DNA of 59,273 nt from Scenedesmus sp. ARA3 (taxonomy: Eukaryota; Chlorophyta; Chlorophyceae; Sphaeropleales; Scenedesmaceae). The position numbers and the translations under genes are program-made. Numbering within the stretch: the stretch's first letter is position 1; the number at the start of each line of letters is the position of its first letter. The stretch lies in NCBI GenBank assembly GCA_004335835.1, contig RWJK01000365.1, positions 1-59,273 on the forward strand, written 5' to 3'. The notes below the pieces were generated by a model. The model searched no databases, was not told the DNA's origin, and worked only from the letters and a program-made list of their open reading frames with translations. Of the stretch, positions 13,673-23,967 are shown one piece after another.

Positions 13673-13703
13673 CCCCAATGAGGGCTCTTTCTGCCTATTG
13701 GGG
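13673..13703. promoter_or_regulatory. Inverted CCAAT-box pair upstream of phosphorylase
   Basis: CCCCAAT (13673-13679) and ATTGGGG (13697-13703) form a perfect 7-bp inverted repeat with a 17-base spacer, 119-149 bases upstream of the phosphorylase ATG. Each arm contains a CCAAT box. A promoter role is inferred from position only. Confidence 0.4.
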
Positions 13704-13868
13704 CGATGCTAAAAGCCATCATTAGGCTTGATGTCAATCAGCGCTGATAAAATGCCATGCACAAAGCAGCTAGGGTTTGTGGGCCATTGACTTGACCACC
13801 GGGCTCTGCTTTGCAGCTCTGCGTTGCTGCGGGTGCACATCACGACAAGATCGTGGCAAACAATCTGA

Positions 13869-13873
13869 TTACA
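13869..13873 (-). promoter_or_regulatory. TGTAA poly(A) signal for the 13942-15765 gene
   Basis: TGTAA on the minus strand, about 70 bases past the stop at 13942, at the distance usual for chlorophyte polyadenylation signals. Confidence 0.5.
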
Positions 13874-13941
13874 GAGGGCAGCAATGCAGGATCAGCCTCA
13901 ACAACTCAGCGTGCAAGTGAGCAGCCTGTGCATGTACTGCA

Positions 13942-14225
13942 TCAGATCCAGCCAGTATGATGCTGATAAGCAACCCCTGAGCCCACCAAAGGAGGGGATC
14001 CAGGTTCTGCTCCAACCCTGTTTGGAGATGGGGCAAAGCTGCTGGGCAAGTCTCGCTCCAGCAACTCTGCAGCTGATGGCAACTGCAGCCCCTGCTGGCG
14101 TATGCTTGCACTGTTGGCAGCTGGGCCAGTTCTGCTGGGCTGGGCGTCATCTTCGTCATCACTCTCACTGTCATAGCCCAACAGGCCTCCTAGCCCCGTC
14201 TGCTCTTCTTTTCTTTGAGCTTGTC

Positions 14226-14258
<33 letters not shown>

Positions 14259-15765
14259 CGCTGCTCGCAATGTCATTGGATGCCTTGTTGCAAGCAGCTG
14301 CGGTGCTCTGTGCTCCAACAGCACTGCTGCCTTGCCGCTGTACAGCTTCACTGCAGCTGGCACCCGCAGCTGCAGCTGCATGCCTGACCTCAGCAGATCC
14401 AGCTGCTACATGTGCATCAGCACTGCCAGTGAGCCTTGGCCTCTTGTGGTCTGGTTCTTTGTGCTCTTGTGCAAGCCCCGACTGCGCAGGATGTCCTGCA
14501 GGAGGCGGCTGCTGCTGCGGCTGCTGCTGCTGCTGCTCCTTGCTATGGTGTGCTTTGACCTTCAACACAGGCACCAACCCTTTGGTATGTGAGGACCTGG
14601 GTAGGGTCCCAAGCAGCAGCAGCAGCAGCAGGAGAGGCAAGGCCTGAGCAACTGTCAAACATGGCTCGTACACGCATGTCATTTACTGTAATGCGCAAGT
14701 GGCTCGTCTGCCACCGTCGCACGTTGGTGAGTTCAAGGGGGCTGCAGACAGCAAACTCTGTGTTAAAAGCACTCACTTGCTCTGCTGCTGCTTGGTCTGC
14801 TGCTGTCGCAGGGCTGCCCGTGCTGCAGCTTCCTGCTCCCGCTCTATGCGCGCGCGTGCTGCTGCATATGCTGCTGCCTCTCCATCCCGCTGCTCCTGCT
14901 CTGTCATGCGCTGCTGCTCCTCCCTGTCTCTGAGGTACAGTAGATCCTCCTTGTCAAACGCTGCACAACAGCAGCAGCACATGGCAGCGCGAAGCGCATA
15001 GGGACATGGAGGGAAGGCTTGCACATGCAGTGCTTCGCTGCTGAAGTAGATGGCTGCTGCCAGTTGCAGCAGAGCGTGGGCGTTGCGGCGCAACCGGATG
15101 TGGACATCCCTAACACAGGGCCATGGTGCTATGGTGCAAAAGCACATCACAGCACTGCCAGCAGGGTAGACAGGCAGTGGCATGTTAGAAGTGCAGTCTG
15201 TGCTGGCTGCCTGCTGCCACAAGGATCGCTACAGTGCAGTTTTCTGTGTCCTGCTGGATACACCGGGCGCATGTCAGGTCGATGCTCGTGACGCTGCTGC
15301 ACAGGATAAGGTCGCACCTCCTCTGCCTGCCAGCCAGCCCTGCCGATGCTGCAGCGCCTCAATCTGCACACCAGCAACACAGCGGCAACATCAGTCAGAC
15401 AGTGGCGTAATCCTGCAGCCATACGGTCATGTCTCTGATGCAACTTGCAGCTGCCACAATCACTGCGGTTGCTTGTTGGTGAGGAACATTGCCAGCTTCC
15501 AGCCCGGCGCAGCGCAGAGCCCAAAGCAGGGCGCATCACACTGCACAACATGCCACACGCCACCTGCAAATAGCAATGCTGTTTCTGCTCTTCCCCAGGC
15601 TGTGGTGCCTTCGCTTACTTCTTGCATCATCCTTTGGTAGCTTGGGTCCTGCTGGGCGCTTTCTGGCTGCATGTCAATGGACCTGAACCTGCCAGGGTCT
15701 GGTGCACGCTGCTGTGTGGGTGGCCTGTTCAGCGCTGGGGGTGGCAGCAATTCTGCCAGCTTGTC
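13942..15765 (-). CDS. Low-complexity, probably nuclear protein (5' end incomplete)
   Basis: Not firmly recognised. Four exons join in phase: 15765-15619, 15363-15318, 14960-14777 and 14596-13942 (stop), coding 343 residues. The first begins at an acceptor (TTCTCTTGCAG), so at least one upstream exon is missing; an ATG at 15891 is open but has no good donor. The protein has a Pro-rich start (ELLPPPALNRPP), a charged helical stretch (FDKEDLLYLRDREEQQR) that may form a coiled coil, a basic KVKAHHSK segment, a Gln tract, an NLS-like HKRPRL, another Gln tract, and an acidic Gly-Tyr-Ser motif (GLGGLLGYDSESDDEDD). The order of helix, KRxR and GLG-Y-acidic resembles FAM192A/PSME3IP1-type nuclear proteins, but the similarity is weak and the name is a guess. 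Confidence 0.5.
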
Positions 15766-15891
15766 CTGCAAGAGAAGAAATTGCAAGGATTGTCTGCAGA
15801 AGAAGTGCAGCAGCAACCTGTGCAGGTAGGGTGCAGATAAAAGCTGCAGGGGCTGCAACAGGCAGTCACTGCTCAGCAGTGACAGCGTCAT

Positions 15892-16469
15892 AGAGAAATA
15901 CCATGTTTGTGACTTCCTTGACTGTCTGAAGTGTCCAACAAACTTATTCTTCTTTGTTCAATGACGATTCAACCGACACGATTGTGGCCAGGTGCAGAAA
16001 ACTCGAGACCTTGCTCACGCATTTGCACCAACTCAATCACGCCAGCTATCAATTAAGATAGTGTAAGACAGTTATGAACAGGAACATTACGAGCATGGCT
16101 TCACGCGGGTCGTCCCCTTCTGTCCGGTTGCTCTGGCCTCAACCAAACCCTGCTGATGAGCCCAAGTGACATGACACTCAATTGCCGCCACTTCAAGTAG
16201 GCTTAAGGAAAGCTCTCTGATCATGCTTGACACCCGCCTACTCTAGCTTGCATGCAAGCAGCAACCTGACAAGCAGCACGGCCTTGCTCATGCTGCTGCA
16301 CTGTGTTGCCCAAATCCCATCACCTGGCTGTTGTCGGCAGCAGGGGCAGCAGCAGCCTGTTACTGGCTATTTGATTGTGCGCAGCCGCCCCGGAAAGTTA
16401 CAGCACTATCTGCAACTATTCAGTCGGGCCTTATCACCCATACATCGTGCACCTGCCACTCCCTCCGAT
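15892..16469. other. Intergenic region between divergent genes
   Basis: It lies between a minus-strand and a plus-strand gene and probably holds both promoters and the missing first exon of the left gene. It is relatively AT-rich and lacks CAG tracts. An open frame without ATG covers the right part and runs into the first exon of the fusion gene. Confidence 0.4.
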
Positions 16470-18120
16470 ATGAATGCACAGTGTGCAGTTGATGCTGACA
16501 GCGCAAGGTGAAGCCGCTGTGTTGATGGCATTTGCAAGATCTGGCAGCGCACCAGGCCCACAGACTGCTTTGCGCTTTTGCCCCCACCTTCAGCAGCAGC
16601 TGCACCATATCAAATCAAACAGCTCTCCCTGCACGGCACAGCTCTGCTTGGATGCTGTGGCTCACTAGCACAGCAGTGCACACATATTGCACACTGGCTC
16701 ACTCCAAGCAGCAAACAAGTATGAACTTCTGTAATCTGTCCTTTCATGCAGGCTGCAACAGCTGCAAGACGCTGCCATAGCAGCAGCAGAAGGTGGCAAC
16801 TTCTCTGCAGCAGTGACTAGCTTCAGGCTAGCGCTGCAACTAGCCCCCGGCAGTGCTGCCTTGCAGGAACAGCTGGCACAGTGCCTCATGGAGCTGGAGC
16901 AGCATGAAGAGGCACTGGCTGCAGCAGAAGCGGCAACAGCCCTGCAGCCAGATGTAAGTTGAATCAAAAGACTAGGTGGCTTAGGGCAGGTGTTTTGATG
17001 TGCATGGCTGCATGCAGCATTACATGAAGTTTTGCCAGCCTCCATCAACCAGCATGCTTGTTCCTTGCAGGAGTATGTGCAGGTGGCACAGTGGAATGGG
17101 GAGATTTGTCCGATGCTTTAAGGGGTTCGTCATGCAACTGCATGTCATACTGCTGCAGATGTGCAGCTGAGCTGTGCTGTACTGTTGCCGTGCAGTGGGC
17201 TGATGCCTGGGTGACGCTGGGCAGGGCGTGCCTCAACACAGGCAGGCCGCAGGCAGCCGTTGAGGCGTTTAGCAGCAGCCTGGTGAGCACTGCATAGTGC
17301 CAGGCTGGTGTGCAATCGCCCGTGTAATGCAAGTTGTTATTGTCTGTGTGCAACGCAGCTGTATGTGTGTGTGCATGCCGCGCGAACACCCATCTGCCAT
17401 GCATCCTGCAACAGCCATGCGGTCTTCTACGCCAAGCCACCTCAAAATATGCCATGCTCTCCTCTTGGGGCCTTTTCAACTGCCCTGCTCCAACAAGCTG
17501 CAGCACATCTGACCTTCATTGAATCCCTCTGTTGCAATAGTCCAACTAATTCATGGCGTGCTGTGCTGCCACTGCAGGCGCTGCTGCCAGGTCAGCTTGA
17601 GGTGCAGCAGGAGCTGCAGGATGCTTGCCAGCTGGCACAGCAGGCAGTGGCTCGGCAAGTGGGCCTGACAGGCCTGGCCATCAGCAGCCAGCCAGGTGAG
17701 ACAGCCGCCAGAACGTCAGGCCAAACTATGTCACTCTATCTGTATATGTTGCATCGCAGACACAAGTTGAGCAGATGTGTGTGACCTCCAGTGCATTCAG
17801 GCACCTGGCTGCTGATGCTAGGGCAGTGTGACTTACATTACTGCTCCAAATCCCCTCAAGTAGATGTTCATGTGTGTGCTGTGCGCTGGCTGTGTGCTGC
17901 TGCCCACCTGCAGCTGGCCAGTCCGGCCCTGGCTGTGTCATTTGGGAGGCAGGCATACAGCTGGCAAGGCTGCTGGTCAGCAGCAGCAGCAACAGCAGCA
18001 GCAGGATAACCCTGCAGCAACACCCTGTCGCAGCAGACAATGCTGCCACCAGTGTATCAGCAGCATCTGTGCCAGGCAACACTGGCGCTGCAGCGGCGGC
18101 CGCAGCAGCTGCAGGGGTCC

Positions 18121-18159
<39 letters not shown>

Positions 18160-19613
18160 GCAGCGTGTGGATGCACCCAGCAGGAGCCAAGGTTCTGGAG
18201 GTGGGATCAGGCACTGGCATTGTTGGCATTGCAGCAGCAGCACTGGGTGCGCACGTCACGCTGACAGACCTGCCAGAGATGCAGCAGCTGCTTGCAGCAA
18301 ACATTGCAGCCAATGCAGGCATCATCAGCGCAGCTGGAGGATCTGCAGCAGCTGCTGTACTGAACTGGAATGACCTGCCTGGCAGCAGCACTGCCAGCAG
18401 CAGCAGCAGCAGCAGCTTTGAGGCCATGCTGTGCAGCTGTGACTGGGCCATGGGAGCAGATCTGGTGTTCAATGCTGGCCAGGTTGGGCCTGTGGTGAGG
18501 CTGATTGCAGCACTCTTAGGTGCAAGAAAAGGAGAGGCCGGCTCGGCAGCCAGCAGCAGCAGCAGCAGCGGCGGCAGCAGTGGTACTGGTTGTGCTGGTT
18601 TCCTGCTCGCTCACAAGCAGCGCCACCTGCAGGTGGACCAGCTGCTGCAGGATGAGCTGCGGCTGGCAGGGCTGCACATGACTGTGGTGGCACAGCACCA
18701 ACAGCACCAGCAGCAGCAGCAGCAGCAGCTAGTCCCTTGCGGCCACCACCACCACCACCAGCAGCAGCCAGGTCATGAGCAGCAGCAGGCGGCAGTAGCT
18801 GCTGTTGGTCAACAACCTCTGGAGTCTGCACAGCTGTCAGCACCTGGTGCCGGTGCTGTGGTTATCTGGTGGATCACTGCACGCAGCCAGCATGGTGCAG
18901 CAACAGCCGCAGCACAAGCAGAGCAGCCAAAGGGCGTTGTGGACGCTGGAGTAGGACCAGATCAGCTTCTCAATTGTAAGCAGCAGAACCACCTAGCAAA
19001 GCAGCAGCAGCAGCAGCAGCAGCAGCCTGCAGGCCCACAAGTGCTCCCACGCAGCGCAGATGGGCAAACGCAGCAGCAAGCACAGCAGCGGCGGCGGCTG
19101 CAGCGGCAGCGGCAGCGGCATTTCTGCAACCACCAACAGCATAGCTTCAGCAGGCATGCCCTGCGCCAGCAGCGACCCTCGGCATGGCAGCAGCGGCAGC
19201 GGCGGCGCCAGCAGCAAGCATCCGGGCAGCTGCCAAGGAAGCTGCTGCTGCTGTCTGCTGGGATGGCTGGTGTAGGCAAGTCTACAGTGCTGCGGCTGCT
19301 GAGCGCTCGGCTAGGCACCGGCTCCCTTTACTTGGACAAAGACACCATCAACAAAGCGCTGCTGTCGGGGCAGCCCTACTTCTCAGAGTACTATAAGCGC
19401 CACGTGCAGCAGCAGACGTATGGCGTTATGTTTGGCATCGCAGCAGACAACTTGGCGGCACGGTCGCAGTGTATTGTGCTGCTGGATGGTCAGTTTGGTG
19501 ACAAGCTAACTGCTGCGTACATACAGCCGTACCTGCAGGCCATCCGCGCAGGTGAGGCGCTGGAAGTTGGCCAGCAGCCTGCTGCCAAAAAGGTTTACAG
19601 TGCACACGGGGGC

Positions 19614-19707
<94 letters not shown>

Positions 19708-20024
19708 TGCAGGCGCCACAAGGCTCCAGCAATACAGGAGGCTGTCGGGTGGTGCTGCTGCTGTTTGATACTGCCGGCCGAGCTGACCTGCAGCTGCAAC
19801 GCCTGCAGGCACGAGGGTTGGTGCGTGATGAGGGCAAGTGTGGAGGGTTTGAGCAGTACAGGCTGCAGGAGCAGCAGAAGCTGCAGCGGCAGCTGGAGCT
19901 GGCTTCTGCAGCAGGACTGCTGGATGCTGTAGTGGAGGTAGATACCACCAATAATGCAGCTGCTTGTGTAGATTACATTGTTGGGCAGCTGTCGCTGCTG
20001 GTGGACAGCATGTCAAGCACGTGA
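16470..20024 (+). CDS. TPR - METTL21-like methyltransferase - P-loop kinase fusion protein
   Basis: Exons 16470-16507, 16752-16953, 17196-17282, 17578-17695 and 17914-20024 join in phase to 851 aa. Residues about 13-125 hold TPR helices ([20 protein letters not shown]) resembling TTC33. Next comes a class I SAM methyltransferase of the METTL21/Methyltransf_16 kind: [15 protein letters not shown], motif [16 protein letters not shown], then VTLTDLPEM and FLLAHKQRH. The C-terminal third has a Walker A loop ([10 protein letters not shown]), [12 protein letters not shown] and VLLDGQFGD, as in AAA_33/zeta-toxin-like small-molecule kinases. Gln tracts separate the domains, the longest 30 Gln at 19617-19706. 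Substrates are unknown. The start is uncertain: 16470 is the ATG nearest the exon 1 donor. An alternative acceptor at 17760 would end a TPR-only protein of 151 aa at 17770, so two gene products remain possible. The final 2.1-kb exon is secure. Confidence 0.65.
19617..19706 (+). repeat. CAG/CAA tract coding 30 Gln
   Basis: Thirty consecutive Gln codons, mostly CAG with a few CAA, within the P-loop kinase part of the fusion gene, after the segment [14 protein letters not shown]. Confidence 0.95.
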
Positions 20025-20554
20025 TATGGCATGCTACAAGCAATGGTGCATCAGCAAGTGCCAGTTTTCCCAGTGGGACAACCTTGTAAGAGCAACAAAC
20101 TGTTGTGCTTCAGGCCATCAGGGCTACACTCATCATCAGCAGCTGCCGTTCTCAGTTTGACTGTAAATGACTGAGTCATTGACTGTCAGTCAAAGTTATC
20201 TTCGGGCGACAGCAGTGATGTTAGGGCGCACCAGATGGGAGGGAAACAGCCTCATGGTCGTGATATATTGAGAGGAGGTGATGTTAAACAAGTGCTCGAC
20301 CGCGTACTATGCGAATACGTACTTTCTGACAGTGCCAGGACATCCCAAGCACTGACTGGGGATCTGAACACGCCGATGTCGTCAAATTAAGTTGAATATT
20401 ACAACGCAATCAAGACCGTCGGAGGTCCGGCCGAACCAGGCAGATTTGGCGCCAGTTTGCAGACAGCATCTTGCTCGCTGCAGCAGGCGAGAGGAGGGCT
20501 GAAACATTTTGATAGCAAAGTAAATTACTACGTCAGTGGTGGCACACTGGCAAC
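20025..20554. other. Intergenic region, fusion gene to TMEM107
   Basis: About 530 bases with no coding evidence. It holds the 3' end of the left gene and, presumably, the promoter and 5' UTR of TMEM107. It is less GC-rich than the flanking exons. Confidence 0.5.
20085..20089 (+). promoter_or_regulatory. TGTAA poly(A) signal for the fusion gene
   Basis: TGTAA lies 61 bases after the stop at 20024. A second TGTAA is at 20162-20166. Confidence 0.5.
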
Positions 20555-21718
20555 ATGGGCTTCAGGACAGCTGAGGAGGTGTGCTGCAGGGGCCTGGCAG
20601 CAAATGCTGCCAAGCTGCACAACTGCCACTGATGTTGCTCAGGAGCACTACTACCATTGATCAACACCTCTTGGACACAGGTTACTCTGCCAACAAGGTT
20701 CTTGACAACTACAGCTCATTTCATAGCAGTAGTGACCATCCTCTTTGATGTGGTGAGTATCAAGCAGCTACAGGTGCACATGCAGCAGCACATGGTGCCA
20801 GGCTGGCTATGATATGCTCACTTCCATTTTCGCTGCATGCAGAGGATGCTAGCCAGCCAAATCCTTCTGGCAGGCAGCAGTGACACAGACCTATTAGCAG
20901 CAGATGACCTCATGCAGTTGACGAAGCAGTGAGTAACGCCGCCACACCTGTAGCCACGCATGCAGCAGGAAAGCTTCTTCCCCATTGCTGCAGCTGCCAT
21001 CAGGGCGGCTTCCTGTGGGTGCACACAGCAGCAACAACACAACAATACCAGCTTTGAACCACTACCACCAGCTGTGAACCACTACAACTACCACCAGCTG
21101 TGAACCACTGCTCGCTGGCACTGTTGCCGTTGTCTGCAAAGCATTCTCCATGCACACCCATGCAGTTGCATGCTGTTGGTGCGCGCTGAACGTCCCACTT
21201 CTCACAGCCACTGTACGAAGCCCTGCAAAATGTGCTTACTGCCGGTTTGGTCGTGTGCAGGCTCAGCAGCGTGGCGTATGCAGCCATCGCCTGCTTTGCA
21301 GTGGAGTATGTGGGGCTGTTCCTTGGTGTGTCCATCTTCATGCACGGGCACAGCTGCCTGTACATCGTCCTGCACTTTGTCGGAGCCATCCTGACAGGCC
21401 TCATGTACACAAACGTGAGCATGGTGTGGGCTTAGGCTTGGGCATGTAAGTAGCAGCTTGAGTTCATGGTGTATTTTGCCACAGACACACTTCAACACAC
21501 TGAGCAGGCTGGATGCGCGCAAAAGCAGCAGCACATACTCTGTAGCAACAAGCGTTGTAACCCTTGCTGCCCACTTGCACCTGCTGCTGCTTGCTTTCGT
21601 GCAGGCGTGGTCGGCTGGTGCCCTGATTGCGTTTGTGCTGGTCTGCAACTGCATCCCAGCAGCGCTGGAGCTGCTGACCTTCCTGTTTGTGGCGCGTGTC
21701 AGCTATTTCAGCTATTGA
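20555..21718 (+). CDS. TMEM107: TMEM107, ciliary transition-zone membrane protein
   Basis: Small four-helix membrane protein of the MKS module, which gates protein entry at the base of cilia. Five exons in phase: 20555-20578, 20681-20752, 20843-20928, 21261-21414, 21605-21718, giving 149 aa (human protein about 140). Recognition rests on the conserved first helix (TRFLTTTAHFIAVVTILF), a short variable loop, the central pair (FAVEYVGLFLGVSIF, then LYIVLHFVGAILTGLMY), a Trp at the start of the next exon, and the last helix (CIPAALELLTFLF). The 24-base first exon was chosen because its ATG is followed in phase by GAG|GTGTGC; it is the least certain part. Introns between exons 3 and 4 contain a short CCAGCTGTGAACCACTAC repeat (about 21049-21112). 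The gene implies that the organism builds, or recently built, flagella. Confidence 0.85.
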
Positions 21719-21809
21719 TAGTGCTGAGAAGGGTTATTGACTCTAGAAGAAGTATGTTAAGACAGGTGAGGTTTGTGTGAGCACTGGTTCCTTGTAGTCT
21801 GCTGCAGTG

Positions 21810-21814
21810 TGTAA
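21810..21814 (+). promoter_or_regulatory. TGTAA poly(A) signal for TMEM107
   Basis: TGTAA 92 bases after the TMEM107 stop codon. Confidence 0.45.
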
Positions 21815-22436
21815 GCTGCCAGCTTACAGTTTAGCTCTTGTAGCTCTGTACACGGCTTCACAGGCACGTGCCAGCACATATGAATGGCTGGTTGCTAGCA
21901 GGCTTTTGATGCATGAAGCTTGGAAGCAGCAGCTAATTTCTCTCGCACATGAGTTGCCTTCACCATCTGCCATCGCACTTGCGTGTGCCTGCAGACTACA
22001 TGTACATGGTTGTCCGATGTTCAGTGGGCCTTGACAGAGGCACACTAGTGGGCTTGGGTGCTCTTTGCAACTCAAGCAGAAGCAGCAGTCTTGTACTATC
22101 ACGAGCCTTGCGTCAGAATATCCTCGGGATGACCTCCTGCCAAAACTGCAAGATGCCAGATGACCCACTGCAGCATGACTAGTAACATCAGTAAACTGAC
22201 ACTGTCACTGGAGGTTTCAGGTGGCCGGCGTCCTGGTCAAGGCCATGGCACACCATAGCTTTGTCAATTCGTCGTTGCTGCTTGCTGCATCACTTCAGCG
22301 CAGATTTGCACCGCTGTTGCTTGCTGCCCCGGGGGGCAGTGAAGTGAGCGTCTGGTCAGGCACCAGAAGCCCAGCTGTGCTTTCTGGAACAAGTTGATCG
22401 TTTCTGGAACCGGCAACTGTAGTGCATTCCGCAGTC
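21815..22436. other. Intergenic region, TMEM107 to phospholipase B-like gene
   Basis: No coding evidence. It holds the promoter of the phospholipase B-like gene, including the paired TTCTGGAA motifs annotated separately. Confidence 0.5.
22382..22409 (+). promoter_or_regulatory. Two heat-shock-element-like TTCTGGAA units
   Basis: TTTCTGGAAC occurs twice, 20 bases apart, at 22381-22390 and 22401-22410, 27-56 bases upstream of the phospholipase B-like ATG. Each contains TTCnnGAA, the inverted pair of heat-shock factor units. Function is inferred from motif and position. Confidence 0.35.
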
Positions 22437-23928
22437 ATGGCTGGATTGCGCCCCACCTTAGGCGCCTTCGTTGCACTGTTCGCTTTCTTCGTCATCAGCG
22501 CAGCACAGCAACAGAGTTGCAAACATGACTCACACGCTGTGTTTGGCAGCGTAGTTAAGACGGAAGACGGACGGCTTGCCTACATGACAGGTGTCCTGCC
22601 AGGTGAGCATTCAGCGTGCAGCAGCCTGCCACATCGTGGCGTTTGAGCCAGCACAAGTAATGCTTGAACCTTATTAACGTCCTGGTTTCAGCGGCAGTGA
22701 CGTTGCTTCAAGCAAGAGAAAACTTGGCACACATGGGCACTGCCTGGTGGGCAGCAGCAGCAGCAGCAGCTCCACCTGCACCAGCACCAGCACCAGCCCC
22801 AGCGCTAACACAGCGCATGCGTTTGACCATAACACCTTCCAACTGCAGATGCTGTGGCTCATGGTGCTTACCTGGACTCCGGGCACACCCCCAGCAACTT
22901 TGGCAAGCTGCGCGTGGTCGCATCCAGCAGCTTCAGCGATGCAGAGCAGATGGCAGCAGCAGGCTACTTGGAGGGGTACCTGACAGCATCACGCATCAAC
23001 GACCACCACCACAACTTGAAGCACTACTTCATCCACCAGCTGAATGCCAGCCTGGAGAAGCCCATGCAGTGGTGAGTGGGCATACGGTGATGTGCAACCT
23101 GTGGCTGGCTTGAGCCCATGCACCGTGTGGGTCTTCAGCTCTTGCACATGCATCTTGCAGGATTGTTTGGCATGCATTTGTGTGAGCCGCCCGAACTATG
23201 CTGCGCCTCCAGCTTGCAAAGCTTGATAACACATATCCATGGCATGTCACGCACCAGGTTGCTGCTGTCTGCTCTGCTGTGCTGCGTGCAGGGTTGACCA
23301 GCAGGACAAGTGGCTGCGGCAGCAAGTGGCAGCCAACCAGCAGGACACCTACTGGCAGGTGCAGGGCCTGCTGCTAGCACAGCTGGACGGCCTTTATGAG
23401 GGCTATGATGCAGCAATGGCAGCAGCAGATGCAGCAGGCACCCTGCCACCAGGGGAGTGGCTGTCAAGGGATGCCATCATGTTCCTAAACAGCAACGGTG
23501 AGCCCAGGTTGTTTGGCAGCAGCAGCAGCAGCAGTGACAAAACTGGTTTGATGGGTAGTCAGCTGGAATTTGGCTGTTCCTGCCATTGCTAGGAGGCAGG
23601 CAGTCGCTCGAGTTGTGCATCTGTTGCCTGCGGCTTGTGCTCAAGGCAGCAGCAGCTGCAATGTGCAGCAACCAGCAGTGTTAGGATGTGCCTGGGTTTT
23701 TGTCCGTTACCACGTGCTGACATTACATCAACTGTGCGCTCGTGTTGACAGCAAGTGAATCAAAGAATAGACATCAAGTCATCAAACGAACATTGTGCTG
23801 TGTGCTGTGCCCCTGCAGGCGAGCTGTATGACCTGATGGACATGTATGATGCTGAGGAGGCGGCTGCGCGCCTGGCCAGGATGCAGCCCGATGAGCTGCT
23901 CACACACCTGGCCCTGCAGGGTGAGCTC

Positions 23929-23967
<39 letters not shown>

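Noticed and set aside
17726..18472. 248-codon minus-strand frame overlapping the methyltransferase
   Set aside because: It is the antisense of the CAG-rich exon; the plus frame carries clear methyltransferase motifs.
22664..22848. Extra phospholipase B-like exon coding Ala/Pro-rich sequence
   Set aside because: Direct splicing of 22602 to 22849 keeps phase and matches the family; the Ala/Pro segment is better explained as intron.
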